A DNA stretch of 56,023 nt from Bacillota bacterium (GTDB lineage Bacteria; Bacillota; Sulfobacillia; Sulfobacillales; Sulfobacillaceae), in NCBI GenBank assembly GCA_021797825.1, contig JAJZZA010000014.1, positions 1 through 56,023 of the forward strand. The letters are read 5' to 3'. Below the pieces are notes generated by a model. It saw only the letters and a program-made list of their open reading frames with translations. It made no database searches and was not told where the DNA came from. This document shows positions 45,404 through 54,723 of this stretch, in pieces. The stretch's first letter is position 1. Each line of letters opens with the position of its first letter. Both the position numbers and the translations under genes were made by a program.

Positions 45404-46666
45404 ATGAAGGCGCAAGCCGGCCGTTATAAGCCGAGCGTTAATATCGAACGCGCTCCACGCGGTTACGTTCCCCTGATTTACATCGGAGCGGGGTGGCTCT
45501 TTTTAGTGTTGGCGGCGGGGGTTATGATCCGCCAGGCGCATGCCGTTGCCTATGCCGATTTCGGGGATCCCTGGGTGGTTGTTGTCGTGCATCTGGTCAC
45601 TCTGGGTTTTCTTTCCATGACGGCGATGGGCGTGCTGAATCAATGGGTCCCCGTGGTCTTTGATGTGCCGGCCATGGGACCGCGGCGCGGCCTCTTATAT
45701 TTTGGGCTCTATACCGTCGGGGTGGCGGGTTTCGTTGGGGGATTCGGTTACCGGCTGTGGCCGCTGGTTGCGGTCAGCGGAGCTTGGCTGGCGGGAGCCA
45801 TCGTGTTGTGGAGTGCAACCATTCTTGGCCAACTGGTCCGCTCCCCCAAACCGCGCGACGTCGTCCATCGCGGCCTGCAACTGGCGATAGCCGGCTTTAA
45901 CGTCACGTGGGGTTTGGGTTTGTTTATGGCGCTTTCCTTCATCGGTTGGTGGCCCGAATATCAGGTGCTGCGCGCTCACCTCGCCACTGCCCTAGTGGCT
46001 TGGCTGGGATGTCTCATTTTAACCGTCCAGTTAAAGCTTAACCCAATGTTTGCCCTGTCAAAAATCGACGGATTGCGGCCCGGTATTCCCCTGGGTTTGG
46101 CGGGTGCCGGGGTGGTATTGGCTTGGGTGTCGGCGTTTACGCCGGTTTGGGTGTTTCGTTGGGCGGCGCTGTGTTGGATTGTGGCGGCGCTCTGGACGAT
46201 GGCCCAATCGGTTTATTTGGTGAGACGCGGCAAGTCAGCCCGGACCGACCGGTTGTTCATCGGCGTGGCGGCGGCTTGGCTCTTATTGCTCGGCGCGGCG
46301 GTCCTGGCCTTTTGGCTGAGCCCGCTGGCGGTTTTGCTGGCGTTTTGGGGAATGACGGCGCTGGTGTTGAGTTATCAGACCCGGATTTTGCCTTTCCTGG
46401 TGGCGTTGACCGTGGCCAGGCGTTTGCCGGCTCCTCCCGGGAAGGCCTTTTTCCTGGCGCAAGCGATGCATTCCATCAGTCAACCAGCAATTGTGGGAGC
46501 CCTGGCGCTGGTGGGGGCCTGGGCGAATGTGGCAGGCATCGTCGGGCATCGGCCCGATTTCGAGGTGGTGGCGGGCCTGGGGGTCATTCTTCTGGTGGTT
46601 TCGCAGGCGGCCACCGTGGGCCTAGCGATGCGACGGGGCGGACAGCGCCCTGCTGCCGGCGGTTAA
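45404..46666 (+). CDS. 12-TM membrane protein resembling heme-copper oxidase-like/NnrS proteins
   Basis: A 420-residue protein with about 12 transmembrane helices. Histidines lie in membrane helices: VVVVHLVTLGFLSMTAMG, LRAHLATALVAWLGC and AQAMHSISQPA. The 'HLxTLGFLxMxxMGxxxQxVPV' and 'AHxAxxxWLG' patterns recall NnrS-like and cytochrome-oxidase-subunit-I-like proteins that bind heme, but the full set of oxidase ligands is not evident. A role in respiratory or nitric-oxide stress is inferred. ATG 45404 has GAGGG upstream; ATG 45350 is a longer alternative. A CRP/FNR-like site lies 240 bp upstream. Confidence 0.6.
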   Translation: MKAQAGRYKPSVNIERAPRGYVPLIYIGAGWLFLVLAAGVMIRQAHAVAYADFGDPWVVVVVHLVTLGFLSMTAMGVLNQWVPVVFDVPAMGPRRGLLYFGLYTVGVAGFVGGFGYRLWPLVAVSGAWLAGAIVLWSATILGQLVRSPKPRDVVHRGLQLAIAGFNVTWGLGLFMALSFIGWWPEYQVLRAHLATALVAWLGCLILTVQLKLNPMFALSKIDGLRPGIPLGLAGAGVVLAWVSAFTPVWVFRWAALCWIVAALWTMAQSVYLVRRGKSARTDRLFIGVAAAWLLLLGAAVLAFWLSPLAVLLAFWGMTALVLSYQTRILPFLVALTVARRLPAPPGKAFFLAQAMHSISQPAIVGALALVGAWANVAGIVGHRPDFEVVAGLGVILLVVSQAATVGLAMRRGGQRPAAGG

Positions 46667-48026
46667 AGGGGATCAGGCCAGCCCATGCCCATGCGTGCAA
46701 AGCCCGCCGGGCAGAGCGCGGGGAGTGCGCGCGGAACCGCCTGCGGATCCCAAAGCAGCGCAGAGGCAGCACCGGTTAATCAAGATGATGGTTTAGTGGG
46801 CTTGCGCACCGGACCGCACCGCAAGCACTCTTGCCGACGTTGCCGGGTATCTCGGGTGATAGGTCCACAGAACGGTTAAGAACTCGCCCTCCGATGGACG
46901 CGCTTGCGTTGTCGCGGCGGCCCGCGTTGCTGGCATTGCTCAATTCGTGGGTGGCGCTTGCGCCCACTGAGTGGCGGCGTCGGCGCACATGCCCGCGCCG
47001 GCCGAGACCTTTGACTCCGGGAGACCGGGAGATGCGGTGTCGCGGCGGCGCCGGCAGATCGCGACCGGTTTCCGCCCACCCGTTCCACAGCGGTTAAGGC
47101 CAATCGGCAATTGGTGATGGCCAGAAGCTCACTTCGCCTGGGTGTGGGTGCTGGCGAAATGGCGGACCAGGGCGCAATACCCCGGTGCCTCCTCGCGCCG
47201 GATTGTCCGCTGAGCCGCATGGTTCAATGTCGGCCACCATTCTTCTGCCGCGGGCCCGTGAACTGACCGGCTACCCGCCGGGCCTCAACGCGGGTTTCAT
47301 GAAACAGGCTATTAATGATTTGATCGCGGACGGGACCATTCGCCGTGAGCGCCAGGCATACTTTGCGTTCCGGAAATCCATGTTGCCAGCGGGTTTGTCG
47401 ATCGATTCCAGCCGGCGCCAGGACTCTAGGGGGGGATGACCAGCTGGCGCAAAGTCCTATATCCTGCCAAAAGCGATCGCTGCGGAGCAGCAGGAGGCTA
47501 CCCATCCGCCGATGCTGCGGCTTTCAGCCAGACTTTCGCTGGCGACCTGAAGGACGGGATCGGCTGCCGATGACGGAGCTCGCTCGCGTCACGGCAGTCG
47601 CGCCGTGAGCTGGGCCCCGTCTTCGGCGTGCATGAGCTTTCGAGCCAGCTCGGGGAATTGGCGGTCCGCGTTGTTCCGGCGACGCCCACCCCGTCTGTTG
47701 TGGGCAGATTAGCCGCGGTTGGGCAGGACAATTCATCGCCTCGAGGCGATACCGCCATATTTCGCGTTGCGCATCATGTCCCGACTGTGCCCTTGACCGG
47801 GGGGATAAATCATATTGCGGGAGAGCGTCGTGGCAGTTGGCCGCGGATTGTGGCCGAAGCCGGCCCCGGGCCGCCGCGGCATGACCGACACCATGATGGG
47901 CGGGGCGGGGCCCGGCAGACGCCCCGATTGTTCAAAAATATTGGACAGGCTGGGCGATTCCCTGCGAAACACCCGGCCGACAATTCGGTATCATAGTCGC
48001 GAGAGAATGATGAAGGGAGAACCCCG
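46667..48026. other. Gene-poor 1.36-kb region with apparent remnants of coding sequence
   Basis: No intact gene can be supported. Short frames have protein-like runs: ATG 46892 (MDALALSRRPALLALLNSWV), ATG 47227 (listed separately) and 47628-47780 (VHELSSQLGELAVRVV...TPSVVGRLAAVG). They lie in different frames and lack binding sites. This looks like one or more genes decayed by frameshifts. The last ~60 bp contain TATCAT (about 47989) as a possible -10 for the TPR gene. Confidence 0.4.
47227..47439 (+). pseudogene. Possible remnant of a helical/winged-helix-like protein
   Basis: A 70-residue frame reading MSATILLPRARELTGYPPG, AFMKQAINDLIADGTI-like helix-turn text and RRERQAYFAF. The composition is coding-like, but there is no ribosome binding site and no recognised family, and flanking sequence is degenerate. 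Probably a fragment. Confidence 0.25.
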
Positions 48027-48539
48027 ATGGAGCAGCCGGATCTTACGATGGTTCGCCATCTGAAATCCAAAGGACGGTTTTCTGAAGCGCGGGCCCTGCT
48101 CGAAGAATGGTTGGCGGAGGATCCCGAGAATCCTCGTTTGTGGCTGGAAATGGCATTTATTCTGGACGCCATGGGACAGGAGCCCGAGGCCATTGGGTGT
48201 TACCAACGCGCACTTGATGGAGGATTGGATCGAGCGTTTGTGCTGGAAGCGTACATCGGGTTAGGAATGAATTGGCGATTGACCGGTCATCTCTATGAGG
48301 CGCGCAAGCTGTTGGAGAAAGCCGTGGCCGAATATCCTGATTTTCCCAGTGCGCGGGTGTTTTACGCTTTGTTGCTCTATGCCGACGGGAACCCGGGTGA
48401 CGCGATCCGCGCCCTGCTCGATGTGGTGCTGGATGTCGCCCATGCGCCAGACATTCGGCAATACCGGGCGGTCTTGAAATATTACCGCGATCACCTGCAC
48501 GAATCTCGATCGATGGGGACGCCCGATCTTCCGGACTAG
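48027..48539 (+). CDS. Tetratricopeptide repeat protein
   Basis: A 170-residue soluble protein made of about three to four TPR units: FSEARALLEEWLAEDPENPRL, EPEAIGCYQRALDGG, LYEARKLLEKAVAEYPDFPSA and PGDAIRALLDVV. TPRs mediate protein-protein contacts; no catalytic domain is attached, so the partner is unknown. GAAGGGAG seven bases before ATG 48027 is a good binding site. It is convergent with the O-methyltransferase gene, whose end touches this stop (overlap of four bases). Confidence 0.8.
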   Translation: MEQPDLTMVRHLKSKGRFSEARALLEEWLAEDPENPRLWLEMAFILDAMGQEPEAIGCYQRALDGGLDRAFVLEAYIGLGMNWRLTGHLYEARKLLEKAVAEYPDFPSARVFYALLLYADGNPGDAIRALLDVVLDVAHAPDIRQYRAVLKYYRDHLHESRSMGTPDLPD

Positions 48540-49168
48540 CCAACGCGGCAGATTGTGAGGCCATCCGCCATGGGCAACAGGACTGACGTCAAGCGGGGAT
48601 CGTGGGCGGCGGATTCGTTAAAAGTCCTCAGCGCCCGCGTAGCGTCGTCATTGACGGCTGGGTCCAGCACTCGCCCTCCCCATAGGGTGTTGTCCGCGAC
48701 GATCAGGGTTCCCGGTTTGCTCAGCCGAATGGACCACAACAGGTATTGCGGGTACGATGTCTTGTCGGCGTCGATGAAGACAAAGTCAAACGTGCGCCCT
48801 TCCCTGGCCAATTCGGCAAGACTGTCCAAAGCCGGTCCCACGCGATATTCGGCCCGTTCCGCCAGGCCTGCTCGGGTCAGCGTGGCGCGCGCCGCTGCAA
48901 CGTGCTCGGGGTGCAACTCCAGCGACGTTAAACGCCCATCGGGCGGCAACGCCCGCGCCAGCCAAAGCCCGGAATATCCGGCTAGCGCGCCGATTTCCAG
49001 AATCTCTTGACTGTGGCTCGCAACGGCCAAAAGGTGCAGCACCTTGCCGGCTAAAGGGGCCACCGAGATGGCTGGCAGGTTGCGCTGGCGGATTTCCTCC
49101 GCGACCGAACGCAGGCTGTCATCTTCTTGGACGAACAACCGCGCGGCGTACTCTTCCCGTTTATCCAT
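48536..49168 (-). CDS. Class I SAM-dependent O-methyltransferase (YrrM/CCoAOMT-like)
   Basis: A 210-residue O-methyltransferase. SAM motif I is LEIGALAGYSGLWLARAL, the acidic loop is LTSLELHPEH, and the family signature DFVFIDADKTSYPQYL carries metal-ligand aspartates, followed by IVADNTLWGGRVLDP. Relatives methylate catechol-type hydroxyls or tRNA (TrmR). ATG 49168 is preceded by AGGCAGGA; a TTG at 49201 overlapping the folE stop (TTGA) is an alternative. It lies directly downstream of folE on the same strand and is probably cotranscribed. Confidence 0.85.
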   Translation of the reverse strand: MDKREEYAARLFVQEDDSLRSVAEEIRQRNLPAISVAPLAGKVLHLLAVASHSQEILEIGALAGYSGLWLARALPPDGRLTSLELHPEHVAAARATLTRAGLAERAEYRVGPALDSLAELAREGRTFDFVFIDADKTSYPQYLLWSIRLSKPGTLIVADNTLWGGRVLDPAVNDDATRALRTFNESAAHDPRLTSVLLPMADGLTICRVG

Positions 49169-49197
49169 ACCATCCTGCCTTTCGCGTCGCCGGTCAG

Positions 49198-49866
49198 TCA
49201 AGGGCGCAACAGGCGCAACATCTCCTGCCGGCGGTCTTCTTCGTGGTAGATGCCGCGGGTGGCGATGGTGAGGGTCTGGCTCCCTGGTTTTTGGATCCCG
49301 CGCATGGTCATGCAGAGATGTTCAGCTTCGAGGATGACCATGACCCCTTGCGGTTGCAAAGTGTCCATAAGGGTGTCAGCGATTTCGTTGGTCATGCGTT
49401 CTTGGATTTGCGGACGGCGGGCCACCCTGTCGACCAATCGCGCGAGTTTGGACAATCCCGTGACTTCCCCGCCATCAGGCATGTAGGCGACATGGGCCTT
49501 GCCGAAAAACGGGAGTAAATGGTGTTCGCAGGCCGAATAGAAAGGGATATCCTTGACCAGCACGAAGTCGTTGTGATTGACATGAAAGCGTGCCGAAAGC
49601 ACCTCCGCCGCGGGCCGGTGCAGACCAGCAAAAATTTCGGCATACATATTGGCCACGCGTTTGGGAGTGTCGCGCAATCCTTCCCGATCGGGGTCTTCCC
49701 CGATCGCCTCCAGAATCATCCGGACGGCGCGTTCCGCTTTTGCCAGATCGATTTCGACGGAGAGCGGACTAGGGTCCGCCCAGTCTTCGGGGGCGGTCCA
49801 GGCTAGGGGGTCAGCCACCGACGCCACGGTCTTGGGATTTGGTTGCGATCCGGTACCCTTGGCCAT
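49198..49866 (-). CDS. folE: GTP cyclohydrolase I
   Basis: A 222-residue FolE, making 7,8-dihydroneopterin triphosphate from GTP, the first step of folate synthesis. Zinc and active-site motifs are [20 protein letters not shown] and [32 protein letters not shown] and [12 protein letters not shown] are further blocks. A ~35-residue N-terminal extension precedes the family core. GGAAAGGAAG upstream of ATG 49866 supports the start. Confidence 0.96.
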   Translation of the reverse strand: MAKGTGSQPNPKTVASVADPLAWTAPEDWADPSPLSVEIDLAKAERAVRMILEAIGEDPDREGLRDTPKRVANMYAEIFAGLHRPAAEVLSARFHVNHNDFVLVKDIPFYSACEHHLLPFFGKAHVAYMPDGGEVTGLSKLARLVDRVARRPQIQERMTNEIADTLMDTLQPQGVMVILEAEHLCMTMRGIQKPGSQTLTIATRGIYHEEDRRQEMLRLLRP

Positions 49867-50025
49867 GTTGTGTTACTTCCTTTCCCGGCCGTTTCGCCCG
49901 GATTGATGGTCGTTTGGTCCGCAAGGTCGCAATACACCGCCCGTCGATGGTGCCTAGGCGTCCCTCGACGGCGACTCGTCTCCGACAGTACGTGCATTCC
50001 ACTCTATCACGAAATCCGCATCGGA

Positions 50026-51051
50026 TCACCCGCCGATGCGAAACATCTCGACTTTCGGGAGAGGGGGGCTTTCAGCCTGGCGATCGGCCGAATAGCGGTC
50101 GTTGCGAGCCGTCCAAATGGAGCCGATGACGTCGCTTAAGACCGCATCGGATGCGCCGGAGCGCAACAATTCTCGGAGGTCCCGGCCGTCGACCCCGAAC
50201 AGACAGGTATAGAGCCGTCCATCCGGCGACAGCCGGGAACGGGTGCAACTGTGGCAAAACGGTTGCGTCACCGAGGCAATCAGGCCGATTTCACCGTGTC
50301 CGTCCCGATATCGGTAGCGGCGGGCGACTTCACCGGGTTGGGACGGATTCTCCGGAATCACGGGCCAGCGGCGGTTGACTCGGTCCAGGATTTCCGCAGC
50401 GGGCACGACGTCATCCAACTTCCAGCCGTTGGTGGTGCCGACGTCCATATATTCGATGAAACGGACAACATGGCCGGTTCCTCGAAAGTATTCCGCCATC
50501 GGTTCAATCTCCTGGTCATTAAGACCCTTACGCACCACCATGTTGATTTTTACCGGCGTTAAACCGGCCTGCGCGGCCGCCTCAATTGCTTCCAAGACTC
50601 GCGACACCGGGAATGAGACGTCATTCATTTGTTGAAACACCGATTCATTTAAGGCGTCTAGGCTAACCGTAATGCGGTTTAGGCCGGCAGCCCGGAGCTG
50701 TTGCGCCCGGTCGCGAGTCAAGAGCGATCCGTTGGTGGTCATTGCCAGGTCGCAAATACCGGGGATAGCGGCCAGTTGTTGAATGAGTGTGTCGAGGTCC
50801 CGGCGGATGAGGGGCTCACCGCCGGTCAAACGCAATTTTTTTACCCCGTGGCGCGAAAATAGGGTGGCCAGGCGGGTGATCTCTTCAAACGTCAAGAGTT
50901 CACGGCGGGGAAGAAACGGGAAGTCCGTGCCATAAATCTCCTTGGGCATGCAATATACACACCGGAAATTACACCGATCCGTCACAGAAATCCGCAAATC
51001 GCGGGCCGGTCGGCCAAATTTGTCAAGCAATGCCTGGGATATGTCCGCCAT
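50026..51051 (-). CDS. moaA: GTP 3',8-cyclase MoaA
   Basis: A 341-residue radical SAM enzyme that, with MoaC, makes cyclic pyranopterin monophosphate from GTP in molybdenum cofactor synthesis. The N-terminal cluster site is CNFRCVYC, followed by LTGGEPLIRRD and TTNGSLL. The C-terminal second 4Fe-4S cluster site is CHSCTRSRLSPDG with a later Cys in LYTCLF, and the protein ends with the functional Gly-Gly tail (FRIGG). GGAGGGG precedes ATG 51051, and TAAAAT about 20 bp further up is a possible -10. No other moa genes are in view. Confidence 0.96.
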   Translation of the reverse strand: MADISQALLDKFGRPARDLRISVTDRCNFRCVYCMPKEIYGTDFPFLPRRELLTFEEITRLATLFSRHGVKKLRLTGGEPLIRRDLDTLIQQLAAIPGICDLAMTTNGSLLTRDRAQQLRAAGLNRITVSLDALNESVFQQMNDVSFPVSRVLEAIEAAAQAGLTPVKINMVVRKGLNDQEIEPMAEYFRGTGHVVRFIEYMDVGTTNGWKLDDVVPAAEILDRVNRRWPVIPENPSQPGEVARRYRYRDGHGEIGLIASVTQPFCHSCTRSRLSPDGRLYTCLFGVDGRDLRELLRSGASDAVLSDVIGSIWTARNDRYSADRQAESPPLPKVEMFRIGG

Positions 51052-51690
51052 CGTTTCCCCTCCGTCTCCATTTTACCATGAGCCCGGCCGCTGCCGTCGA
51101 GAGGGGGGCGGGCAGAAGGTGGGGCGTCCCCCGCCGACGGCGGAGACAGTCATGGCCAGTCCCGACCCGGCCGCTGCGCCAGCGAGGTGTCTCCAACCCG
51201 GAAGGGTGGCGGTTTAATTCCCGCACGACCAACCATGAAACCAGGAAGCAGTCAAAACTGCGATGGGGTTGATAGACAAGGTCGGCGGCCGGGTGGCCTG
51301 CTTGCAACCCGGTGTCGCCCTTCTGTTTGACGTTTCTCTTCGCTCACGCCTGTCGCGGCGGGCAGCCGTCGACCTGATGGCTATTCTGCCACCGCGCGGG
51401 ACCACCGTCCCTGGGGTGGCCTCTCCCGAGCACCCCGGGCGACATGCCCTCGGCAACGCCCGTCGTGAACGTGGACTTACGGCTGCCGAACAAACCACCC
51501 GGCAAGATTGGGCGGGAGCCTGGCGGTATTCCTTCGGCGCGCAGGAAGGACGCGACGGACACTGCGCGCGGACCGGTCACGAGACCCTCCCGCCCGCGGA
51601 GGCGCTCGAGTCACGACCTGGCTTTACATCGGCAGGTCTTTTAGAGAAGGTTTGGGGAAATGTGACGGCATAGCCATCGCGTGGGCGCCG
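51052..51690. other. 640-bp region without a supported gene
   Basis: It contains the moaA leader and several overlapping frames (for example 51263-51673 on the plus strand, ending SAGLLEKVWGNV) that lack binding sites and family similarity. Some may be remnants. The left ~30 bp hold the presumed moaA -10 (TAAAAT on the minus strand). Confidence 0.4.
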
Positions 51691-52506
51691 CTAATGGATA
51701 ACGATGAGCGACGCCGTGCCTAACCCGATCGATATGATGGCCAGCCGGAAAAAGGAATGGTGGCGGAAATATCGCAGCAGGAAGCGGGCCGACAACCAGG
51801 CCGTTATCCCGGCAGCCACGCCGCCGAGCAGCGAAGGCAGCAACATCCCGTGCAGGCCGCCATGCAGTTTCGGCAGTTCGAGCACCGCGGCTGCCAAAAT
51901 GATGGGGGTGGCCAAGAGGAAACTGAAATGGGCGGCATCGCCAAAATTTAACCCGCGGCTGACGCCGCCCGTCATGGTGGCGCCGGAGCGGGACATCCCC
52001 GGGAGGAGCGCGAGGATCTGGAACACGCCGATTATTAAGGCGTCCCCACTGGTCAGCGAGGGCAATGTTCGGGACCGTCGGGTGCGTTTTTGCACACGAT
52101 CGCCAATTAGCATGAGCATGCCGTTGATGATCAGGAAAATGCTAGCCGCTAGCGGGTTGGCAAAAAGGGATTCCAGCGGATGTTTAAAGACCAGGCCTGC
52201 CAGACCAGCGGGAATGGTGCCCCAAACCAGCAACCAAGCCATTCGACCGTCCATGGTGCGCTTGCCCCGCAGCCAGGCGAAGAACCCTCTGATGATGCGT
52301 GACCATTCTCGGTTGAACAGCAAGAACAGGGCCAATGCGGTTCCGGCATGCAACGCCACCAGAAAAGGCAGATAGCGGGCACCGGAGGTGGGTGTTGGGA
52401 TGGGGACGACGTGCGGCAAAATTACCAACAGGCCAAGGCTCGAAAACGGGAACAACTCGGTCACGCCTTGCAGAATTCCTAACAAGGCAGCGGCGGCCAA
52501 TGGCAT
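51691..52506 (-). CDS. uppP: Undecaprenyl-diphosphatase UppP (BacA)
   Basis: A 271-residue integral membrane phosphatase that recycles undecaprenyl pyrophosphate to the monophosphate lipid carrier and gives low-level bacitracin resistance. Signature blocks are GILQGVTELFPFSSLG and LLPGMSRSGATMTGG, and about eight hydrophobic segments follow the BacA layout. The usual PxSSxxHL motif is altered (PFSSLGLL, no His), which is worth noting. AGGAGG lies before ATG 52506, inside the end of the small upstream ORF, so the two are coupled. With DgkA it serves the same lipid carrier. Confidence 0.93.
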   Translation of the reverse strand: MPLAAAALLGILQGVTELFPFSSLGLLVILPHVVPIPTPTSGARYLPFLVALHAGTALALFLLFNREWSRIIRGFFAWLRGKRTMDGRMAWLLVWGTIPAGLAGLVFKHPLESLFANPLAASIFLIINGMLMLIGDRVQKRTRRSRTLPSLTSGDALIIGVFQILALLPGMSRSGATMTGGVSRGLNFGDAAHFSFLLATPIILAAAVLELPKLHGGLHGMLLPSLLGGVAAGITAWLSARFLLRYFRHHSFFRLAIISIGLGTASLIVIH

Positions 52507-52508
52507 TT

Positions 52509-52685
52509 CTATTCCTCCTGGTCAGCGATGGGTGAGGCGTCTTGCCAAGGAGATAGTAACATTCCAAGAATCGCCCCGATTGCCATCGCGACCAGACCGG
52601 GAAATACCGTTGCGCCAGCCGACCCCATTACGGCTCCGAGACCCATCGCCGTTACAATCCCCGGCACGGCGCGCGGGCGCGCCAT
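52509..52685 (-). CDS. Small membrane protein upstream of uppP
   Basis: A 58-residue hydrophobic protein: MARPRAVPGIVTAMGLGAV and ATVFPGLVAMAIGAILGMLL form two TM helices, followed by a polar tail. AGGTAGGG precedes ATG 52685. Its stop lies two bases before the uppP ATG, and the uppP binding site is inside its last codons, so cotranslation is likely. I do not recognise a family. The open frame back to 52790 adds only basic low-complexity residues. Confidence 0.5.
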   Translation of the reverse strand: MARPRAVPGIVTAMGLGAVMGSAGATVFPGLVAMAIGAILGMLLSPWQDASPIADQEE

Positions 52686-53252
52686 CACCCTACCTCGCGA
52701 TCGGCCAGCGCGCACGGCGTGCTCCGGTTGGCGGTCACGGTCGTTGTTCCGGGACTTCGGTGAGAGATCCACCAGGCGATGGCCGGCCACGCGGGGTTGG
52801 CGATACCTGCCATGCCCGGCGGGCGGCAGGCCGGGCCATCGCTTTGACCGCTGACAGCGACCGCGGTCGGGTTAAGGGAAAACGTCATCATCCGATTAGG
52901 CCCCCTGGCACTCATATTGGTAAGAGACGGTCGGTCATCCCGAGTCCTGGCGATTCGTGTTAGGTCATTGCCTTATCACCACTGGGCCCCAACGCGGGAA
53001 GGTTCGGGAACCCTGCCCGCTCAAAAGGGCAGATGTCGGCGGCGAGTGCCTGTGGCCAATGGGGTAGGGGATTTAGCAAGGAAGCCGGGCACGATGAGTC
53101 CAAGCCCCGTTCGGCGCACCAGCTCAAGGTGAGGGCGCCGGGTTCGGGTGTTGCTGGGGCCCAATCTCTTTAAACCCATGGAGCGCATCCCCCCTCGCCG
53201 GCGACCAGCATCTCGAACGCCGGGTATTCGTCCGGATCCGGTTGGTGACGGG
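52686..53252. other. Intergenic region with no supported gene
   Basis: About 570 bp between the small membrane protein gene and the end of the winged-helix regulator gene. Frames here are short, Arg/Pro-rich and without binding sites. No terminator or repeat stands out. Confidence 0.4.
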
Positions 53253-53834
53253 TCAACATCCGGAAAAACGGTATCCGCGGTGCGGAACCGTGATGACGTG
53301 GCTGGTGCCAAGAGTTTTTCGCAAGATATGAATATAGGCTTTAAATGTGCCTTGGGTCCAGGGCGTCCGGCCATGCTCGGTGATGCCCATCGCGTTGATG
53401 GCGTCAAGACGAATCGGTGCCGGGTTTTCCGCCAAGATTTGCAGCAGAGTGACCGCCTTGGGAGGCAATGCCAGCGGCTGTCCATGATGTCTCAGAATAT
53501 TCGACTGGGTATCGACGGTGACACAGGGAGATGTGTGGGGAACCGGGGGAGCTTCGGGTCCGGCACCCGGTTGCAAGTGCCGAAGACTTGTCTTTAAATG
53601 GCGGAACAACATGACGACATGGATGTGATGCCACTCCGCCACTTCAACCAATGCTGCCAGCCATCGGATATCGTCAAACCAGGTTGGGTCGATAGCCAGC
53701 ATGTCGATGGCTTGGGCGGTGATCGTGACCAAGGCGTTGTTAATGGATGGGAGCGGGATCAACGCGGCGCGATCCCATTGCGGTTCGTTAAACCAGGCTC
53801 TGATGTCTTGGTGTGTGAGATATCCAATCCGCAT
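53253..53834 (-). CDS. OmpR-type winged-helix transcriptional regulator with non-canonical N-terminal domain
   Basis: A 193-residue protein. The C-terminal ~95 residues are a Trans_reg_C (OmpR/PhoB) winged helix: LRHHGQPLALPPKAVTLLQ, APIRLDAINAMGI, TFKAYIHILRKTLG and VITVPHRGYRFSG. The N-terminal ~85 residues (AIDMLAIDPTWFDD, HIHVVMLFRHL) may be a degraded receiver-like domain, but the phosphorylation pocket is not recognisable, so control by phosphorylation is unlikely. No histidine kinase is adjacent. GGAGGG precedes ATG 53834. Confidence 0.8.
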   Translation of the reverse strand: MRIGYLTHQDIRAWFNEPQWDRAALIPLPSINNALVTITAQAIDMLAIDPTWFDDIRWLAALVEVAEWHHIHVVMLFRHLKTSLRHLQPGAGPEAPPVPHTSPCVTVDTQSNILRHHGQPLALPPKAVTLLQILAENPAPIRLDAINAMGITEHGRTPWTQGTFKAYIHILRKTLGTSHVITVPHRGYRFSGC

Positions 53835-54228
53835 GATGAATTCCCTCCACGGTTGTCACCCGTCGGCTTTCACGGAGTGAACACCGAAATCTGTGCCGGA
53901 TCGGGGCGAAGCGCCAAGGCCGTCGGGTTGCCAGCATCGGACACGGTCAGGCAAGACGAAGCTAGCTTCATCATCGTCAGCAATCGCCCTAATTCTACCC
54001 CGCGAACATTACCGGCAAATTAATGGCGTGTGAAGAATGTGTTAAGCATTGGATAAACCGGGTCGCAGCCGACACGGAAGTGGATGAAGTGCGGGTCTCG
54101 CGCTTGGCACAGACGTGTCGTGATGGGGAAAACCTCGGGGCGGGAATCCGTTGAAGTTTCGCCTTGGCGGATTTGGCGAATAACCCGTTTAAGCCCACTG
54201 ACGGATAAATGGAGGGTGTAAGGTTGGT
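53835..54228. other. Intergenic region; possible 43-residue ORF
   Basis: About 390 bp. A plus-strand frame from ATG 54023 to TGA 54154 reads MACEECVKHWINRVAADTE and could encode a 43-residue CxxC-containing peptide, but the binding site is weak. A TTCGCC...GGCGAA hairpin (about 54157-54180) follows it. Nothing else is supported. Confidence 0.3.
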
Positions 54229-54540
54229 CTAGATTACCCAGCAGTCGGCCCAGTTTTGTACTTGGTCCATAACTGGCTCGAGAGCCCGTCCCTTTTCCGT
54301 GAGCAGATATTCGATTCGAACCGGTATGTCCGGATAGACTCGGCGTTGAACGATATCGGCCAGTTCAAGTTCTCTGAGCCGTTCCGTCAGCATGCGGTCG
54401 CTGATCTGGGGGATCATGTCCTGAATTTCAGAGAATCGATGACGTCCCGACAACATGGCCCGAATAATGAGTCCAGTCCACCGTTTGCCTAACAATTGGA
54501 ACGCGGCTTCAAATTTTGGGCATAATTTGAAATCATTCAT
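54229..54540 (-). CDS. HxlR-family transcriptional regulator
   Basis: A 103-residue winged-helix protein. CPKFEAAFQLLGKRWTGLII, RHRFSEIQDMIPQISDRML and TERLRELELADIVQRRVYP match the HxlR family, with the conserved N-terminal cysteine (Cys7) that senses thiol-reactive compounds in YodB/HxlR-type members. GGAGGTGGGCC precedes ATG 54540. The strong divergent promoter at 54695 is a likely target, but the gene it should drive is missing. Confidence 0.92.
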   Translation of the reverse strand: MNDFKLCPKFEAAFQLLGKRWTGLIIRAMLSGRHRFSEIQDMIPQISDRMLTERLRELELADIVQRRVYPDIPVRIEYLLTEKGRALEPVMDQVQNWADCWVI

Positions 54541-54694
54541 GGCCCACCTCCGGGATCCTTGCGATTACAGTAACACACCTCCTATTGTCAGACAACGGCG
54601 CGTATGCGGTTCCCCGGCCGCGGCGGGGGATGGGACGTAGTCTCCGACCCGATTATCGCATTGGCGAGGTGGCCGGGTTGTGATGGCCATAAGC

Positions 54695-54723
54695 TTGACA
54701 AAAGTAAGTCACACTAATATAGT
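54695..54723 (+). promoter_or_regulatory. Strong outward sigma-A promoter, no intact gene downstream
   Basis: TTGACA (54695-54700) and TATAGT (54718-54723) with a 17-bp spacer. The spacer and flanks (AAGTAAGTCACACTAATATAG) are AT-rich and may hold the HxlR operator. The next ~300 bp rightward hold no supported ORF and then the insertion sequence on the opposite strand. Confidence 0.65.
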
